This document shows, one piece after another, positions 24,563 to 33,694 of a stretch of DNA of 64,000 nt; the first letter of the stretch is position 1, and each line of letters begins with the position of its first letter. Location of the stretch: positions 1-64,000 of the forward strand of contig JAUNGB010000019.1 of the NCBI GenBank assembly GCA_030524715.1. The letters are read 5' to 3'. Under the pieces are notes generated by a model. The model did no database searches. It worked only from the letters and a program-made list of their open reading frames with translations, and was not told where the DNA came from. This DNA is from Eubacteriales bacterium. Its GTDB lineage: Bacteria; Bacillota; Clostridia; Lachnospirales; Lachnospiraceae. Both the position numbers and the translations under genes were made by a program.

Positions 24563-24697
24563 ATGGAAGAAAAAAAACAGAAGGTTGTGCTGGATGGAAA
24601 TGCATTTTATGAGATAGATCTGGAATGCGTCAGAAAGAAACAAAAAGAACGGCAGACGCCGCAGAAAAAGAACCAGCAGAAAGGGCAGAGGAATTAA
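24563..24697 (+). CDS. 44-residue basic peptide
   Basis: ATG at 24563 after a GGGAG some 13 bases upstream. Reads MEEKKQKVVLDGNAFYEIDL then ECVRKKQKERQTPQKKNQQK and GQRN. It begins with a short ordered-looking segment and ends in a Lys/Gln/Arg-rich tail. Its stop codon is inside the terminator hairpin. I know of similar short proteins in Lachnospiraceae but no function. Composition and terminator placement support a real gene. Confidence 0.5.
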   Translation: MEEKKQKVVLDGNAFYEIDLECVRKKQKERQTPQKKNQQKGQRN

Positions 24698-24713
24698 CCT
24701 CTGCCCCTTCTTT
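24683..24713. terminator. Terminator overlapping the stop of the 44-residue gene
   Basis: GGGCAGAGG (24683-24691), loop AATTAA, CCTCTGCCC (24698-24706), then CTTCTTT. Shared with the convergent Gly/Cys-rich gene. Confidence 0.8.
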
Positions 24714-24724
24714 GCCGGGAAGTA

Positions 24725-25012
24725 TCAGCAGCATCCGTTACCGCCGCATAACAGCAGCAGAATGATGATGATCCAGCAGCAGTCGCCGCCATTGCTGCCG
24801 CAGCCATTACCGCAGCCATTGCCACAGCCATTGCCGTTTCCGCAGAGGCACAGAAGGATGATGATCCACAGGATACAACTGCAGGAGTTGTTTCCAAACC
24901 CGCCGTTTCCCAGTCCGCAAAGACCGAAATTACCGCAGTTGTTATTGCCGCAGCCGTTGTCGCATCCACATCCATTATCACATCCACAGTTTGTAGCAGC
25001 TAAATCACTCAT
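24725..25012 (-). CDS. Gly/Cys/Asn-rich protein (chorion-like, HCB-13 type)
   Basis: 95 residues from the ATG at 25012 (GGAGG upstream). Reads MSDLAATNCGCDNGCGCDNG, with stretches of CGNN, then CSCILWIIILLCLCGNG, a GNGCGNGCG tract, and a second CCWIIIILLLLCGG. It has two short hydrophobic segments each flanked by cysteines, and very high Gly, Cys and Asn. Proteins with this start and layout are annotated in clostridia as chorion class high-cysteine HCB protein 13. Function unknown, and coat or spore-surface roles are only suggested. The Gly-Cys tracts are coded by short DNA repeats that may vary between strains. Confidence 0.75.
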   Translation of the reverse strand: MSDLAATNCGCDNGCGCDNGCGNNNCGNFGLCGLGNGGFGNNSCSCILWIIILLCLCGNGNGCGNGCGNGCGSNGGDCCWIIIILLLLCGGNGCC

Positions 25013-25128
25013 TGTAAAATCCTCCAAATTTTGTTTACACTCCATACTATGTGTGGGACAGGGTATGTGTTACAAAAGAATTTAATGTTACTGTTTTTGC
25101 CGTAAGTGTAAACAGTAAGTATAAACAG

Positions 25129-25192
25129 CAACAAATCAACGAAAGATAAATGTGTAACAAATGTATAACAACAAATCGGCGAAAGATAAATG
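25129..25192. repeat. Pair of 24-bp direct repeats in the promoter region of the hydrolase gene
   Basis: CAACAAATCAACGAAAGATA (25129 on) and CAACAAATCGGCGAAAGATA (25169 on), each followed by AATG, period 40. They lie in the 321-base gap between the divergent Gly/Cys-rich gene and the hydrolase gene. They could be regulator sites. Otherwise the gap is AT-rich without a gene. Confidence 0.8.
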
Positions 25193-25333
25193 GAGTTGAC
25201 AGGTCCCACCGTTTCCTTTATAATGTAATCATGCATGTAACATTTTTGTAATTATTTTTGTAACCAATGTTGTGATCAATGAAATGTTTTTGACACATTT
25301 TGTCAGGCACATTACAGGAAATGGGGAACGTGA

Positions 25334-26728
25334 ATGAAGAAAATTTTAAGGAAGAATCATCTTCGGGTCTTTTTGACGGCATTGCTGTTATTTGCCGCCT
25401 GTATGTTACTTCCTGTCTCAGCTTCGGATGTTCAGGCAAAGACGGAAACAACTACCGGCTTTACCACCATAAGCGGCAAGACCTATTACATAAAAAAAGA
25501 TGGTTCCAAGCAAAAAGGCTGGCTGACGCTCAATGGCAAAAAATACTATTTCAACACCAAGACAGGCGTCCAGCTAAAAGGCTGGCAGACCGATTCATCC
25601 GGTAAAAAAATCCGGTATTTTACAAAAGGCCAGGGATACATGGTAACAGGCTTCCTCACTGACAGCAACGGGAATACCAGATATTTTAATAAAGAGGACG
25701 GACTGATGGTACGGGGCTGGATGACTGATTCGCAGGGAAATAAATATTATTTTTCCAAGGGCGCAGGCGTTATGGCCAAGGGCTGGCTCAAGGACAGCAA
25801 GGACCGGAAGCGCTATTTCAGCAAGGCAAGCGGACGTATGCTTACCGGGTGGCAGACTGATACCAGCGGGAATACCCGTTACTTTGATAAATCCACTGGC
25901 ATTATGGATACCGGACTGAAGCGTATCAGCGGATACTATTATTATTTTTCCAAAACCACGGGAGTACGCTACCAGAAAGGCTTCGGAACCACAGGCGGCA
26001 AGAAATATTATTTCAATCCTGAGAACGGACGCGCCCAGACAGGATGGCTTGAATTGGACGGCAAGAAATACTATTTCGACGTAAAGGGCGTCATGTATGT
26101 AAGTACCACCGCCACCATAAGTGGACAGACCTATCTTTTTGACGCGGATGGGGTCGCTACGGTAAACAAATATGTTCTGGAAGGCGATGCTGTTAAAGTA
26201 TATGACAACGGAAGGAACTATTATCTCCGGAAGGAATTTCTGGAGCATCCCGGCGTTGCAACAGGAGAGGTTTCCGACCTGGATCTGCTGGCCGCGCTGG
26301 TAGAAGCAGAAGCGGGAGATCAGGGCAAGGTTGGTATGGAAGCTGTCGCGCTCTGCGTACTGAACCGTACCATCAAGCCGGATAAAGAATTTCCTTCTTC
26401 CATACGCTATGTTATCTATATGGGAAAAGATTTCCCCCAGTATTCCGTAGTCAGTGGAACTTCCCTCCTGAAGAGACTTCAGGGGCAGTTTTATAACAAA
26501 ACCCTGGCCTATGAGGCGGCTTCCGAGGCAATGGAAATTTTTGAAAAATATGTAACAGACGGAACTCCAAGGAAGCTTCCCGGCTTCAAGGCCGATTTCA
26601 ATTATATGTACTTTATGATGGAAAGCTCCTTCTACCAAATGCCAAATCTTGATTTCAAGAGAGTAGAAAGCTTCCTGTATAAGGATCATATGTTCTTTGT
26701 TGACTGGGTTGTTCCTTCATCAAAATAA
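25334..26728 (+). CDS. Secreted cell-wall hydrolase: choline/glucan-binding repeats plus SleB-like domain
   Basis: 464 residues. Signal peptide about residues 1-35 (RVFLTALLLFAACMLLPVSA). Then about 11 tandem CW-binding repeats, each like GWLTLNGKKYYFNTKTGVQL or GWQTDTSGNTRYFDKSTGIM, to about residue 280. The C-terminal domain (from about 315) matches Hydrolase_2/SleB: DLDLLAALVEAEAGDQGKVG with MEAVALCVLNRTIK, where the glutamate in EAEAGDQ is the likely catalytic acid. SleB enzymes are lytic transglycosylases acting on spore cortex or wall. The repeats should anchor this one to wall polymers. Monocistronic or followed 23 bases later by the MutS-like gene. Confidence 0.88.
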   Translation: MKKILRKNHLRVFLTALLLFAACMLLPVSASDVQAKTETTTGFTTISGKTYYIKKDGSKQKGWLTLNGKKYYFNTKTGVQLKGWQTDSSGKKIRYFTKGQGYMVTGFLTDSNGNTRYFNKEDGLMVRGWMTDSQGNKYYFSKGAGVMAKGWLKDSKDRKRYFSKASGRMLTGWQTDTSGNTRYFDKSTGIMDTGLKRISGYYYYFSKTTGVRYQKGFGTTGGKKYYFNPENGRAQTGWLELDGKKYYFDVKGVMYVSTTATISGQTYLFDADGVATVNKYVLEGDAVKVYDNGRNYYLRKEFLEHPGVATGEVSDLDLLAALVEAEAGDQGKVGMEAVALCVLNRTIKPDKEFPSSIRYVIYMGKDFPQYSVVSGTSLLKRLQGQFYNKTLAYEAASEAMEIFEKYVTDGTPRKLPGFKADFNYMYFMMESSFYQMPNLDFKRVESFLYKDHMFFVDWVVPSSK

Positions 26729-26751
26729 ACCATAAACAAGAGGTTTTATTT

Positions 26752-28467
26752 ATGAATCCTTATATCACTGTAATTCTGTGGGCGGCAGTCATTGTCGCCC
26801 TGTTTATCCTTCTGATCGTAAGGGATAACCGTAAACGCAAGAAGCTTCTGCTGAATAAAATACGCCGTGTCTACGGCAATGTCCCGGAACGTGAATATGA
26901 ACCCGGGGATATAGAAAAGATTTCTCATTATTTCTATCGGAAATGCGGCGGAAATAATAAGAAGTTTGTCATCGACGACATTACATGGAACGATCTTGAT
27001 ATGGACAGCGTGTACATGATGGTAAACCAGACCCTGTCCTCCCCGGGGGAGGACGTCCTGTATGCTATGATGAGGACGCCTGTATTTACACAGGAGGAAA
27101 TCGACAAGAGGGATTCCTTGTCCGAATTTTTCAGGACTCATCAGGCAGAGCGGGAGCAGATGCAATGGCTGCTTTTTCAGGTGGGCAAGACACGGTTCGG
27201 TTCTCTGTCCGATACCATTTTGGCGTTGGAATCAGCCCCCGTCGTTTCCCCGGGCATTCATCTTGCTATGTTGGCTGCTCTGATCCTCAGCCTTGCTGTG
27301 GTGCTTCCGCTTTCGCCTCTTCACGGTTTTTTCCTGTTCTTTATCCTCAGCATTACAAATATTTCTATTTACTACGGGGGTAAGGACCGGAAGCTTGTGG
27401 AAACGTATCTTGACTGCTTCTCCAGCCTTCTTCGGATGCTTGGAGCGGCAGATCAGATGGAAGCTGTGGACTGGCCCGAGGTACAGGAGCAGATGGAACG
27501 CATCCGTGAAGGAAAAAAATCCTTTTCACGGCTTCGTAAGCGGGCAGTATTTCTCACCGGCAAAAATACTGGAACCGGAGATCCCCTGCAGATGATTTTA
27601 GATTATGTGCGTATGGTATTCCATGTGGATATCCTCACCTATAATGCCACCCTGAGAGAGGTACAGGGCAAAGCGGATAAGATCATGCTGCTCATAGACA
27701 GTATCGGAGAGTTGGACGCAGCCATTTCCATTGCGTCCTTCCGGGAGCTTCTTGTCCTTTCCTGCAAACCGGAGTTTGTTCCCTATACCGGAGGTAAAAT
27801 ACAGCTTAAGACGGAGGATCTGTATCATCCCCTGATCTCAGAACCGGTTGCCAACAGCCTGCACGCGGCAGGCGGAACCCTGGTCACAGGCTCCAATGCA
27901 TCCGGTAAATCCACCTTCCTCAAAAATATTGCCGTCAACAGCATCCTTGCCCAGACTATCGCCACCTGCACCTGCGCATCCTACCGGGCGCCGTTTCTGA
28001 AGGTGATGACCTCCATGGCGCTTCGGGACGATCTGTCCGGCGGCGAGAGCTACTTCATCGTGGAAATCAAGTCCCTGAAACGTATTCTGGACGAAAGCCG
28101 CAAAAAAGAGCCTCTTTTGTGTATTATAGACGAGGTGCTCCGGGGAACCAACACCATCGAGCGGATCGCCGCCTCTTCCCGGATCCTTAAGGAACTGTCA
28201 AAGGACTGGGCGCTTCCCTTTGCCGCCACCCATGACATTGAGCTTTCTTACATTTTAGAGGGAATTTATGAGAATTATCATTTTGAAGAGGAAGTAAAGG
28301 ACAATCAGGTAATCTTTAATTACCTTCTTCAAAAGGGAAGGGCGACTACCAGAAACGCCATCAAGCTTCTGGACGTTCTTGGATATGACGCCAGGCTTGT
28401 ACAGGACGCCCGTAAGGCCGCTTCAGACTTTGAGCACACAGGCGTCTGGAAGCCGATGCATTCTTAA
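26752..28467 (+). CDS. Membrane-anchored MutS-like ATPase
   Basis: 571 residues. An N-terminal membrane helix (ITVILWAAVIVALFILLIV) and another pair near residues 165-205 (GIHLAMLAALILSLAVVLPL, GFFLFFILSITNISIYYG), then the MutS ATPase domain: Walker A TGSNASGKSTFLKN at about residue 380, a signature-like RDDLSGGESYFIVEIK, and Walker B LLCIIDEVLRGTNTIER near 459. It lacks the mismatch-recognition domain I of MutS, so a role in classic mismatch repair is unlikely. Proteins of this architecture are common in Firmicutes and uncharacterised. Confidence 0.88.
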   Translation: MNPYITVILWAAVIVALFILLIVRDNRKRKKLLLNKIRRVYGNVPEREYEPGDIEKISHYFYRKCGGNNKKFVIDDITWNDLDMDSVYMMVNQTLSSPGEDVLYAMMRTPVFTQEEIDKRDSLSEFFRTHQAEREQMQWLLFQVGKTRFGSLSDTILALESAPVVSPGIHLAMLAALILSLAVVLPLSPLHGFFLFFILSITNISIYYGGKDRKLVETYLDCFSSLLRMLGAADQMEAVDWPEVQEQMERIREGKKSFSRLRKRAVFLTGKNTGTGDPLQMILDYVRMVFHVDILTYNATLREVQGKADKIMLLIDSIGELDAAISIASFRELLVLSCKPEFVPYTGGKIQLKTEDLYHPLISEPVANSLHAAGGTLVTGSNASGKSTFLKNIAVNSILAQTIATCTCASYRAPFLKVMTSMALRDDLSGGESYFIVEIKSLKRILDESRKKEPLLCIIDEVLRGTNTIERIAASSRILKELSKDWALPFAATHDIELSYILEGIYENYHFEEEVKDNQVIFNYLLQKGRATTRNAIKLLDVLGYDARLVQDARKAASDFEHTGVWKPMHS

Positions 28468-28498
28468 GGGCTTATTTGAAAATTGCAGAAATGAATTT

Positions 28499-28534
28499 CT
28501 ACCTGTTCTGTTGGATTAGCAACCGCACAGGTAG
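28499..28534. repeat. Small inverted repeat in the mutS-like/rnhA gap
   Basis: CTACCTGT (28499-28506) and ACAGGTAG (28527-28534) can form an 8-bp stem with a 20-base loop, followed by AACATATTTGTTTT. Possible terminator of the MutS-like gene. The rest of this 193-base gap shows nothing else clear. Confidence 0.4.
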
Positions 28535-28660
28535 AACATATTTGTTTTAACCCGTTTTTTATTGGACGCAGATAAGCCGCACGGTTCCCTGCGCTCATGA
28601 GTATGCTGCAGAGCGGAATGTGAATGTCCGCTTTACCGATCATTGTAAAGGAGTAAAGTA

Positions 28661-29146
28661 ATGTTAGTAAAAATATACACCGACGGCTCCGCAAGGGGCA
28701 ACCCGGACGGGCCGGGAGGCTACGGAACCATTCTTCATTATACGGATCCCAAGGGGCAGCTTCACACAAGAGAATACAGCCAGGGCTACCGTAAGACCAC
28801 CAACAACCGTATGGAGCTGATGGCTGCTATCGTGGGACTGGAAGCGCTGACGCGCCCCTGCCAGGTGGAACTGTATTCGGATTCCAAATACCTGGTGGAC
28901 GCCTTTAACCAGCACTGGATCGACAGTTGGCTGAAAAAGGGCTGGAAACGGGGGAAAAACGAACCTGTCAAAAACATCGATCTGTGGCAGCGGCTCTTAA
29001 AAGCTAAAGCCCCCCATCAGGTGACTTTCCACTGGGTAAAGGGGCATGACGGTCATGAAGAGAATGAACGGTGCGATTTTCTTGCCACCTCCGCAGCGGA
29101 CGGAGACAATTTAATTGAGGATAAAATCATCGATTTGCCGCTTTAA
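28661..29146 (+). CDS. rnhA: Ribonuclease HI
   Basis: 161 residues, AAGGAG before the ATG. Degrades RNA in RNA-DNA hybrids. Catalytic carboxylates D8 ([17 protein letters not shown]), E52 (NNRMELMAA), D74 (LYSDSKYLV) and the late aspartate in [11 protein letters not shown]. The handle region with [16 protein letters not shown] is present, as in E. coli RNase HI. Length normal. Confidence 0.95.
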   Translation: MLVKIYTDGSARGNPDGPGGYGTILHYTDPKGQLHTREYSQGYRKTTNNRMELMAAIVGLEALTRPCQVELYSDSKYLVDAFNQHWIDSWLKKGWKRGKNEPVKNIDLWQRLLKAKAPHQVTFHWVKGHDGHEENERCDFLATSAADGDNLIEDKIIDLPL

Positions 29147-29171
29147 GTTGTTAAAATGCAGGGAAAATTTC

Positions 29172-29200
29172 TTGACAAATAAATTCTCTGTTTGTATACT
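29172..29200 (+). promoter_or_regulatory. Promoter of the tyrS leader
   Basis: -35 TTGACA (29172-29177), 17-base spacer, -10 TATACT (29195-29200). Transcription would start at about 29207, just ahead of the T-box leader. Confidence 0.85.
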
Positions 29201-29206
29201 TGCTAT

Positions 29207-29552
29207 TAGTATATGAAAAAGCATTGAAGGGAAATAGTAACGTAAGGAAAGCAGACAGAGAGCAGCCGGCTGGTGAGAGGCGCCTGTGGCACTTATGCGA
29301 ATACCTCCCGGAGCCGCGCACCGAAAATAGCGTACTGCCTGTCGTATTTTTTGCAGGAGGGCAGCGCCAGGGCATATGGAAAGAGATTTCTGAATAACAG
29401 AGTAGGCTGCGCCGGTCTGGCACCCGTTATCGTGCTGAAGTGATGAAATACGTCACTTACGGAGGCAGAGAATGTGAGTTCTCTGTAAATTTAGGTGGTA
29501 ACACGGGACCCGGTTCTCGTCCTAAAAAGGACAGGAACCGGGGATTTTTATA
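29207..29552 (+). promoter_or_regulatory. T-box riboswitch (tyrosine) controlling tyrS
   Basis: Leader of about 345 bases that binds uncharged tRNA-Tyr and prevents termination. The specifier loop contains GAATACC with the Tyr codon TAC at 29302-29304. Stem I also shows the AGAGAG...GGTGAGAG elements. The conserved T-box AGGTGGTAACACGGG lies at 29493-29507. The terminator is CCCGGTTCTCGTCCT (29509-29523) paired with AGGACAGGAACCGGG (29528-29542) plus a T run. The T-box sequence overlaps the antiterminator position as expected. tyrS begins 18 bases after the T run. Confidence 0.93.
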
Positions 29553-29569
29553 TTCAGGAGGAAAAAAAC

Positions 29570-30796
29570 ATGACACTTTGGGAAGAGCTTCAGGCCAGAG
29601 GCCTGATTGCCCAGGTAACTGACGAGGAAGAGATCAAAGAGATGGTTAACGCCGGAAAAGCCACCTTCTATATTGGCTTTGACCCCACCGCGGACAGCCT
29701 TCATGTGGGACATTTTATGGCGCTTTGTCTGATGAAGCGTCTTCAGATGGCGGGAAACCGTCCTATCGCGCTGCTGGGCGGCGGAACCGGTATGATCGGC
29801 GACCCTTCCGGAAGAACCGATATGCGTCAGATGATGACAAAGGAAACGATCCAGCACAATATTGACTGCTTTAAGAAGCAGATGGAACGGTTCATCGACT
29901 TTTCCGACGGAAAGGCTCTGATGGTCAACAATGCGGACTGGCTGATGAATTTAAATTATGTGGAGCTTTTAAGGGAAGTGGGACCCCATTTTTCCGTAAA
30001 CCGTATGCTCACCGCGGAATGCTACAAGCAGCGTATGGAAAGAGGCTTAAGCTTCCTGGAATTTAATTACATGATCATGCAGAGCTATGATTTCTATATG
30101 TTATACCAGAAATACGGCTGCAACATGCAGTTCGGCGGCGACGACCAGTGGAGCAACATGCTTGGCGGTACGGAGCTGATCCGGCGCAAGCTTGGAGGCG
30201 ACGCTTACGCTATGACCATTACGCTGCTTCTTAATTCTGAAGGCAAGAAGATGGGCAAAACCCAGTCCGGAGCCGTATGGCTTGACCCGAACAAGACCTC
30301 GCCCTTTGATTTCTATCAGTACTGGAGAAATGTGGACGACGCGGACGTTATTAAATGTATGCGCCTTTTAACCTTCCTTCCTCTGGAAGAGATCGACGAA
30401 ATGGCCAAATGGGAGGGAAGCCAGTTAAATAAGGCAAAAGAAATCCTTGCTTACGAGCTTACGAACCTGGTACACGGCGAAGAAGAGGCAAAGAAAGCGC
30501 AGGAGGGCGCAAGGGCGCTTTTTGCAGGCGGAGCCAACACCGACAATATGCCTGCTACAGAGCTTACGGCTGAAGATTTCACCGACGGTTCCATTGACCT
30601 GATCTCCATGCTGGTAAAAGCCGGACTGGTTCCTACCCGTTCCGAAGGCCGCCGTGCCATCGAACAGGGCGGCGTCTCCATTGACGGAGAGAAGATCACG
30701 GATATCAGGCATCTGGTATCCAAAGATTCCCTTACCGGAGACGGCGTAGTACTGAAACGAGGAAAGAAGAAATTTAATAAAGTATATGCGAAATAA
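29570..30796 (+). CDS. tyrS: Tyrosyl-tRNA synthetase
   Basis: 408 residues from the ATG at 29570 (AGGAGG upstream). An in-frame ATG at 29495 lies inside the T-box and cannot be used. Class Ic synthetase: [20 protein letters not shown] carries the HIGH motif, [13 protein letters not shown] binds tyrosine/t[12 protein letters not shown] is the KMSKS loop, and a C-terminal S4 domain ([20 protein letters not shown]) ends the protein. Regulated by the T-box. alaS follows closely and may share the transcript. Confidence 0.97.
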   Translation: MTLWEELQARGLIAQVTDEEEIKEMVNAGKATFYIGFDPTADSLHVGHFMALCLMKRLQMAGNRPIALLGGGTGMIGDPSGRTDMRQMMTKETIQHNIDCFKKQMERFIDFSDGKALMVNNADWLMNLNYVELLREVGPHFSVNRMLTAECYKQRMERGLSFLEFNYMIMQSYDFYMLYQKYGCNMQFGGDDQWSNMLGGTELIRRKLGGDAYAMTITLLLNSEGKKMGKTQSGAVWLDPNKTSPFDFYQYWRNVDDADVIKCMRLLTFLPLEEIDEMAKWEGSQLNKAKEILAYELTNLVHGEEEAKKAQEGARALFAGGANTDNMPATELTAEDFTDGSIDLISMLVKAGLVPTRSEGRRAIEQGGVSIDGEKITDIRHLVSKDSLTGDGVVLKRGKKKFNKVYAK

Positions 30797-30818
30797 TCGC
30801 ATCAGGAGGAGATTAACA

Positions 30819-33458
30819 ATGAAAAAATATGGAGTGAACGAACTTCGCCAGATGTTCCTGGACTTCATGGAGAGCAAAGGACATCTGATCATGAAAAGCT
30901 TTTCCCTGGTACCCCAGGGCGACAAGAGCGTCCTGCTGATCAACGCAGGGATGACGCCTTTAAAGCCTTATTTCACAGGCGCAGAGATTCCGCCGCGGAA
31001 AAGGGTTTCCACCTGCCAGAAATGTATCCGTACAGGTGATATTGAAAACGTAGGAAAAACAGCCCGCCACGGCACCTTCTTTGAAATGCTCGGAAACTTC
31101 TCCTTTGGAGATTACTTCAAAAGAGAAGCCCTTAACTGGTCCTGGGAATTTCTCACCGAGGTGGTAGGCCTTGACCCGGACAGACTGTACCCGTCCGTTT
31201 ATCTGGAAGACGACGAGGCTTTTGATATCTGGAATAAAGAAATCGGCATTCCGGCGGAACGTATTTTCCGTTTCGGAAAAGAGGATAACTTCTGGGAGCA
31301 CGGCGCAGGTCCCTGCGGTCCATGTTCTGAGATCTACTATGACCGCGGGGAAAAATACGGCTGCGGCAAACCGGGATGTACCGTAGGCTGTGACTGCGAC
31401 CGTTATATTGAAGTATGGAACAACGTATTCACCCAGTTTGAAAACGACGGCAACGGTAATTATACTGAACTGACACAGAAGAACATTGATACCGGTATGG
31501 GTCTGGAACGTCTGGCTGTCGTGGTACAGGATGTGGACTCCATTTTTGACGTGGACACCATCTGCGCCCTGCGCAACCAGGTCAGTGAAATTTCCGGAAA
31601 GGAATACGGAAAGGTGTATGACCACGACGTATCCATCCGCCTGATCACCGACCATATCCGTTCCGCTACCTTTATGATCTCTGACGGTATCATGCCGACT
31701 AATGAAGGAAGAGGCTACGTACTCCGCCGTCTCATCCGCCGTGCGGCCCGTCATGGACGTCTTCTTGGCATTGAGGGAACCTTCCTGACCAAATTAAGCG
31801 CAACCGTGATCGAAGGTTCTAAGGACGGTTATCCGGAGCTTGAGGATAAAAAGGAATTTATCTTCAAGGTTCTGACCAACGAAGAAAATCAGTTTAACAA
31901 GACTATCGATCAGGGACTGCGCATTCTGGCCGATATGGAAGAAGAGATGAAAGCAGCTGGTGAAAAGACCCTTTCCGGCGACAATGCGTTCAAATTATAT
32001 GATACTTATGGATTCCCGCTGGATCTGACCAAAGAGATCCTGGAGGAAAAGGGCTATGGAGTAGACGAGGACGGCTTCCACAAAGCGATGGAAAAGCAGC
32101 GTACCAAGGCCCGTGAAGCCCGTGAGGTAACAAACTATATGGGTGCGGATGCAACTGTCTATGACGAGATCGACGCTTCCGTTACCAGCGAATTTGTAGG
32201 CTATGACAACTTGACCTTCGATTCCAAAGTAACAGTCCTGACTTCCGAGACAGAGATCGTTGATTCTCTTCTGGAAGGCCAGAAAGGAACCATCTTTGTA
32301 GAAAAGACCCCGTTCTATGCAACCATGGGCGGCCAGGAGGGCGATACCGGAATCATCGAAACCGCCAACGGAAGATTTGTCGTAGAAGACACCATTAAGC
32401 TGCGCGGCGGCAAGTTCGGCCACGTAGGACATATGGAATCCGGGATGATCTCTTCAGAAGACACTGTTTCCCTGAAGGTTGACAAACAGGGACGTAAGAA
32501 TACCGCAAAGAACCACAGTGCGACCCACCTTCTCCAGAAGGCGCTGAAAACAGTTCTCGGTTCCCATGTAGAGCAGAAGGGTTCTCTGGTAACTCCTGAC
32601 AGGCTGCGTTTTGACTTTGCCCATTTCCAGGCAATGACCCAGGATGAGATCTCACAGGTAGAAAAGATCGTGCAGGAACAGATCGAGGCAGGACTTGAAG
32701 TCCGTACTGACATCATGGACATTGAGGAAGCCAAGAAATCCGGCGCAATGGCATTGTTCGGAGAAAAATACGACCAGAAGGTACGTGTGGTTTCCATGGG
32801 AGACTTCTCCAAGGAGCTTTGTGGCGGTACCCACGTAAGCAACACAGCTTCCATTAACCAATTTAAGATCCTCAGCGAATCCGGTATCGCGGCAGGCGTA
32901 CGCCGTATTGAGGCGCTGACCGGAAATGCGGTTCTGGAATACTATAAGAAAGAAGAAGAAACCCTATTGGATGCAGCCAGGGCCCTGAAAGCGGCTCCCT
33001 CTGAGGTATTGACAAAGATCGCTCACTTGCAGGCAGAACTGAAAGCCGCGCAGAGCGAAAACGAATCCTTAAAGAGCAAGCTTGCACAGGGCGCCCTTGG
33101 AGACGTCATGAATAAAGTAGTTGAGGTCAAAGGCGTGAAGCTTCTTGCCGCAAAGGTCGAGGGCGTGGATATGAACGGCCTCCGCGACCTGGGAGACCAG
33201 TTAAAGGAAAAACTGGGAGAGGGCGTCGTTGTCCTTGCAGCCGTAAACGGCGGGAAGGTCAGCCTTCTTTCCATGGTAACTGACGCCGCCCAGAAAGCAG
33301 GCGCACATGCCGGAAACCTGATCAAGGCAACCGCAGCCATCGTAGGAGGCGGCGGCGGCGGACGTCCCAACATGGCCCAGGCCGGCGGCAAGAATCCCGA
33401 AAAAGCCCAGGAAGCCATCGACGCTGTCGCAGACATTCTGGAAGGCCAGTTAAAATAA
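30819..33458 (+). CDS. alaS: Alanyl-tRNA synthetase
   Basis: 879 residues from the ATG at 30819 with AGGAGG before it. Aminoacylation core: NELRQMFLDFMESKGHLIMK, PLKPYFTGAEIPPRKR, HGTFFEMLGNFSFGDYFKRE, and WNNVFTQFE. The editing domain has the zinc ligands HSATHLLQ (HxxxH) and CGGTHV (CxxxH). The C-terminal DHHA1 domain ends GGGGGRPNMAQAGGKNPEKA. Full length. Likely cotranscribed with tyrS, which would put it under Tyr T-box control too. Confidence 0.97.
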   Translation: MKKYGVNELRQMFLDFMESKGHLIMKSFSLVPQGDKSVLLINAGMTPLKPYFTGAEIPPRKRVSTCQKCIRTGDIENVGKTARHGTFFEMLGNFSFGDYFKREALNWSWEFLTEVVGLDPDRLYPSVYLEDDEAFDIWNKEIGIPAERIFRFGKEDNFWEHGAGPCGPCSEIYYDRGEKYGCGKPGCTVGCDCDRYIEVWNNVFTQFENDGNGNYTELTQKNIDTGMGLERLAVVVQDVDSIFDVDTICALRNQVSEISGKEYGKVYDHDVSIRLITDHIRSATFMISDGIMPTNEGRGYVLRRLIRRAARHGRLLGIEGTFLTKLSATVIEGSKDGYPELEDKKEFIFKVLTNEENQFNKTIDQGLRILADMEEEMKAAGEKTLSGDNAFKLYDTYGFPLDLTKEILEEKGYGVDEDGFHKAMEKQRTKAREAREVTNYMGADATVYDEIDASVTSEFVGYDNLTFDSKVTVLTSETEIVDSLLEGQKGTIFVEKTPFYATMGGQEGDTGIIETANGRFVVEDTIKLRGGKFGHVGHMESGMISSEDTVSLKVDKQGRKNTAKNHSATHLLQKALKTVLGSHVEQKGSLVTPDRLRFDFAHFQAMTQDEISQVEKIVQEQIEAGLEVRTDIMDIEEAKKSGAMALFGEKYDQKVRVVSMGDFSKELCGGTHVSNTASINQFKILSESGIAAGVRRIEALTGNAVLEYYKKEEETLLDAARALKAAPSEVLTKIAHLQAELKAAQSENESLKSKLAQGALGDVMNKVVEVKGVKLLAAKVEGVDMNGLRDLGDQLKEKLGEGVVVLAAVNGGKVSLLSMVTDAAQKAGAHAGNLIKATAAIVGGGGGGRPNMAQAGGKNPEKAQEAIDAVADILEGQLK

Positions 33459-33460
33459 AT

Positions 33461-33546
33461 ATATCAGATGTGCAGGGATTCGGTTTGGAATTATGTCAGC
33501 ATAGCTGACCCGAATCCCGCACCAAGACTCGCGAGCGAGTCTTGAA
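33461..33546 (+). repeat. 86-bp structured repeat, copy A
   Basis: Begins three bases after the alaS stop. Nested hairpins: GGGATTCGG with CCGAATCCC around an inner GTCAGC-ATA-GCTGAC, then CAAGACTCGC-GA-GCGAGTCTTG. The same unit, inverted and with only a few changes, is at 63541-63626. Partial copies are at 24451 and 20146. Confidence 0.92.
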
Positions 33547-33567
33547 TTAATCTCTTAGAGTTCAATT

Positions 33568-33597
33568 CTCCGCAGCTTTGCTGCGGGGAGTTTTTTC
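33568..33597 (+). terminator. Terminator behind alaS and repeat A
   Basis: CTCCGCAGC-TTT-GCTGCGGGGAG followed by six T. One base is bulged. Confidence 0.8.
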
Positions 33598-33650
33598 TTG
33601 TGTTTACAGGGGACATCTGCTAAAATAAGTATACATACTAATACTGCGGC

Positions 33651-33665
33651 TAGAGCGTGTTTGAA
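33651..33665 (+). repeat. Recurrent motif TAGAGCGTGTTTGAA
   Basis: One of several near-identical short motifs in intergenic DNA. Others are at 5126-5140, 7700-7714, 44151-44165 (GTGG variant), 24492-24505 (variant) and, reversed, 10272-10287. Confidence 0.6.
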
Positions 33666-33694
33666 GTCCGCAGGCGAAAAGGAGGGAAAGTAGA

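Noticed and set aside
25595-26689. 364-codon frame antisense to the hydrolase gene
   Set aside because: Mirror of the repetitive CW-binding coding sequence. No recognisable domain and no ribosome binding site.
29200-29397. Possible 65-residue protein upstream of tyrS
   Set aside because: Lies within the T-box leader, whose specifier, T-box and terminator explain the sequence.
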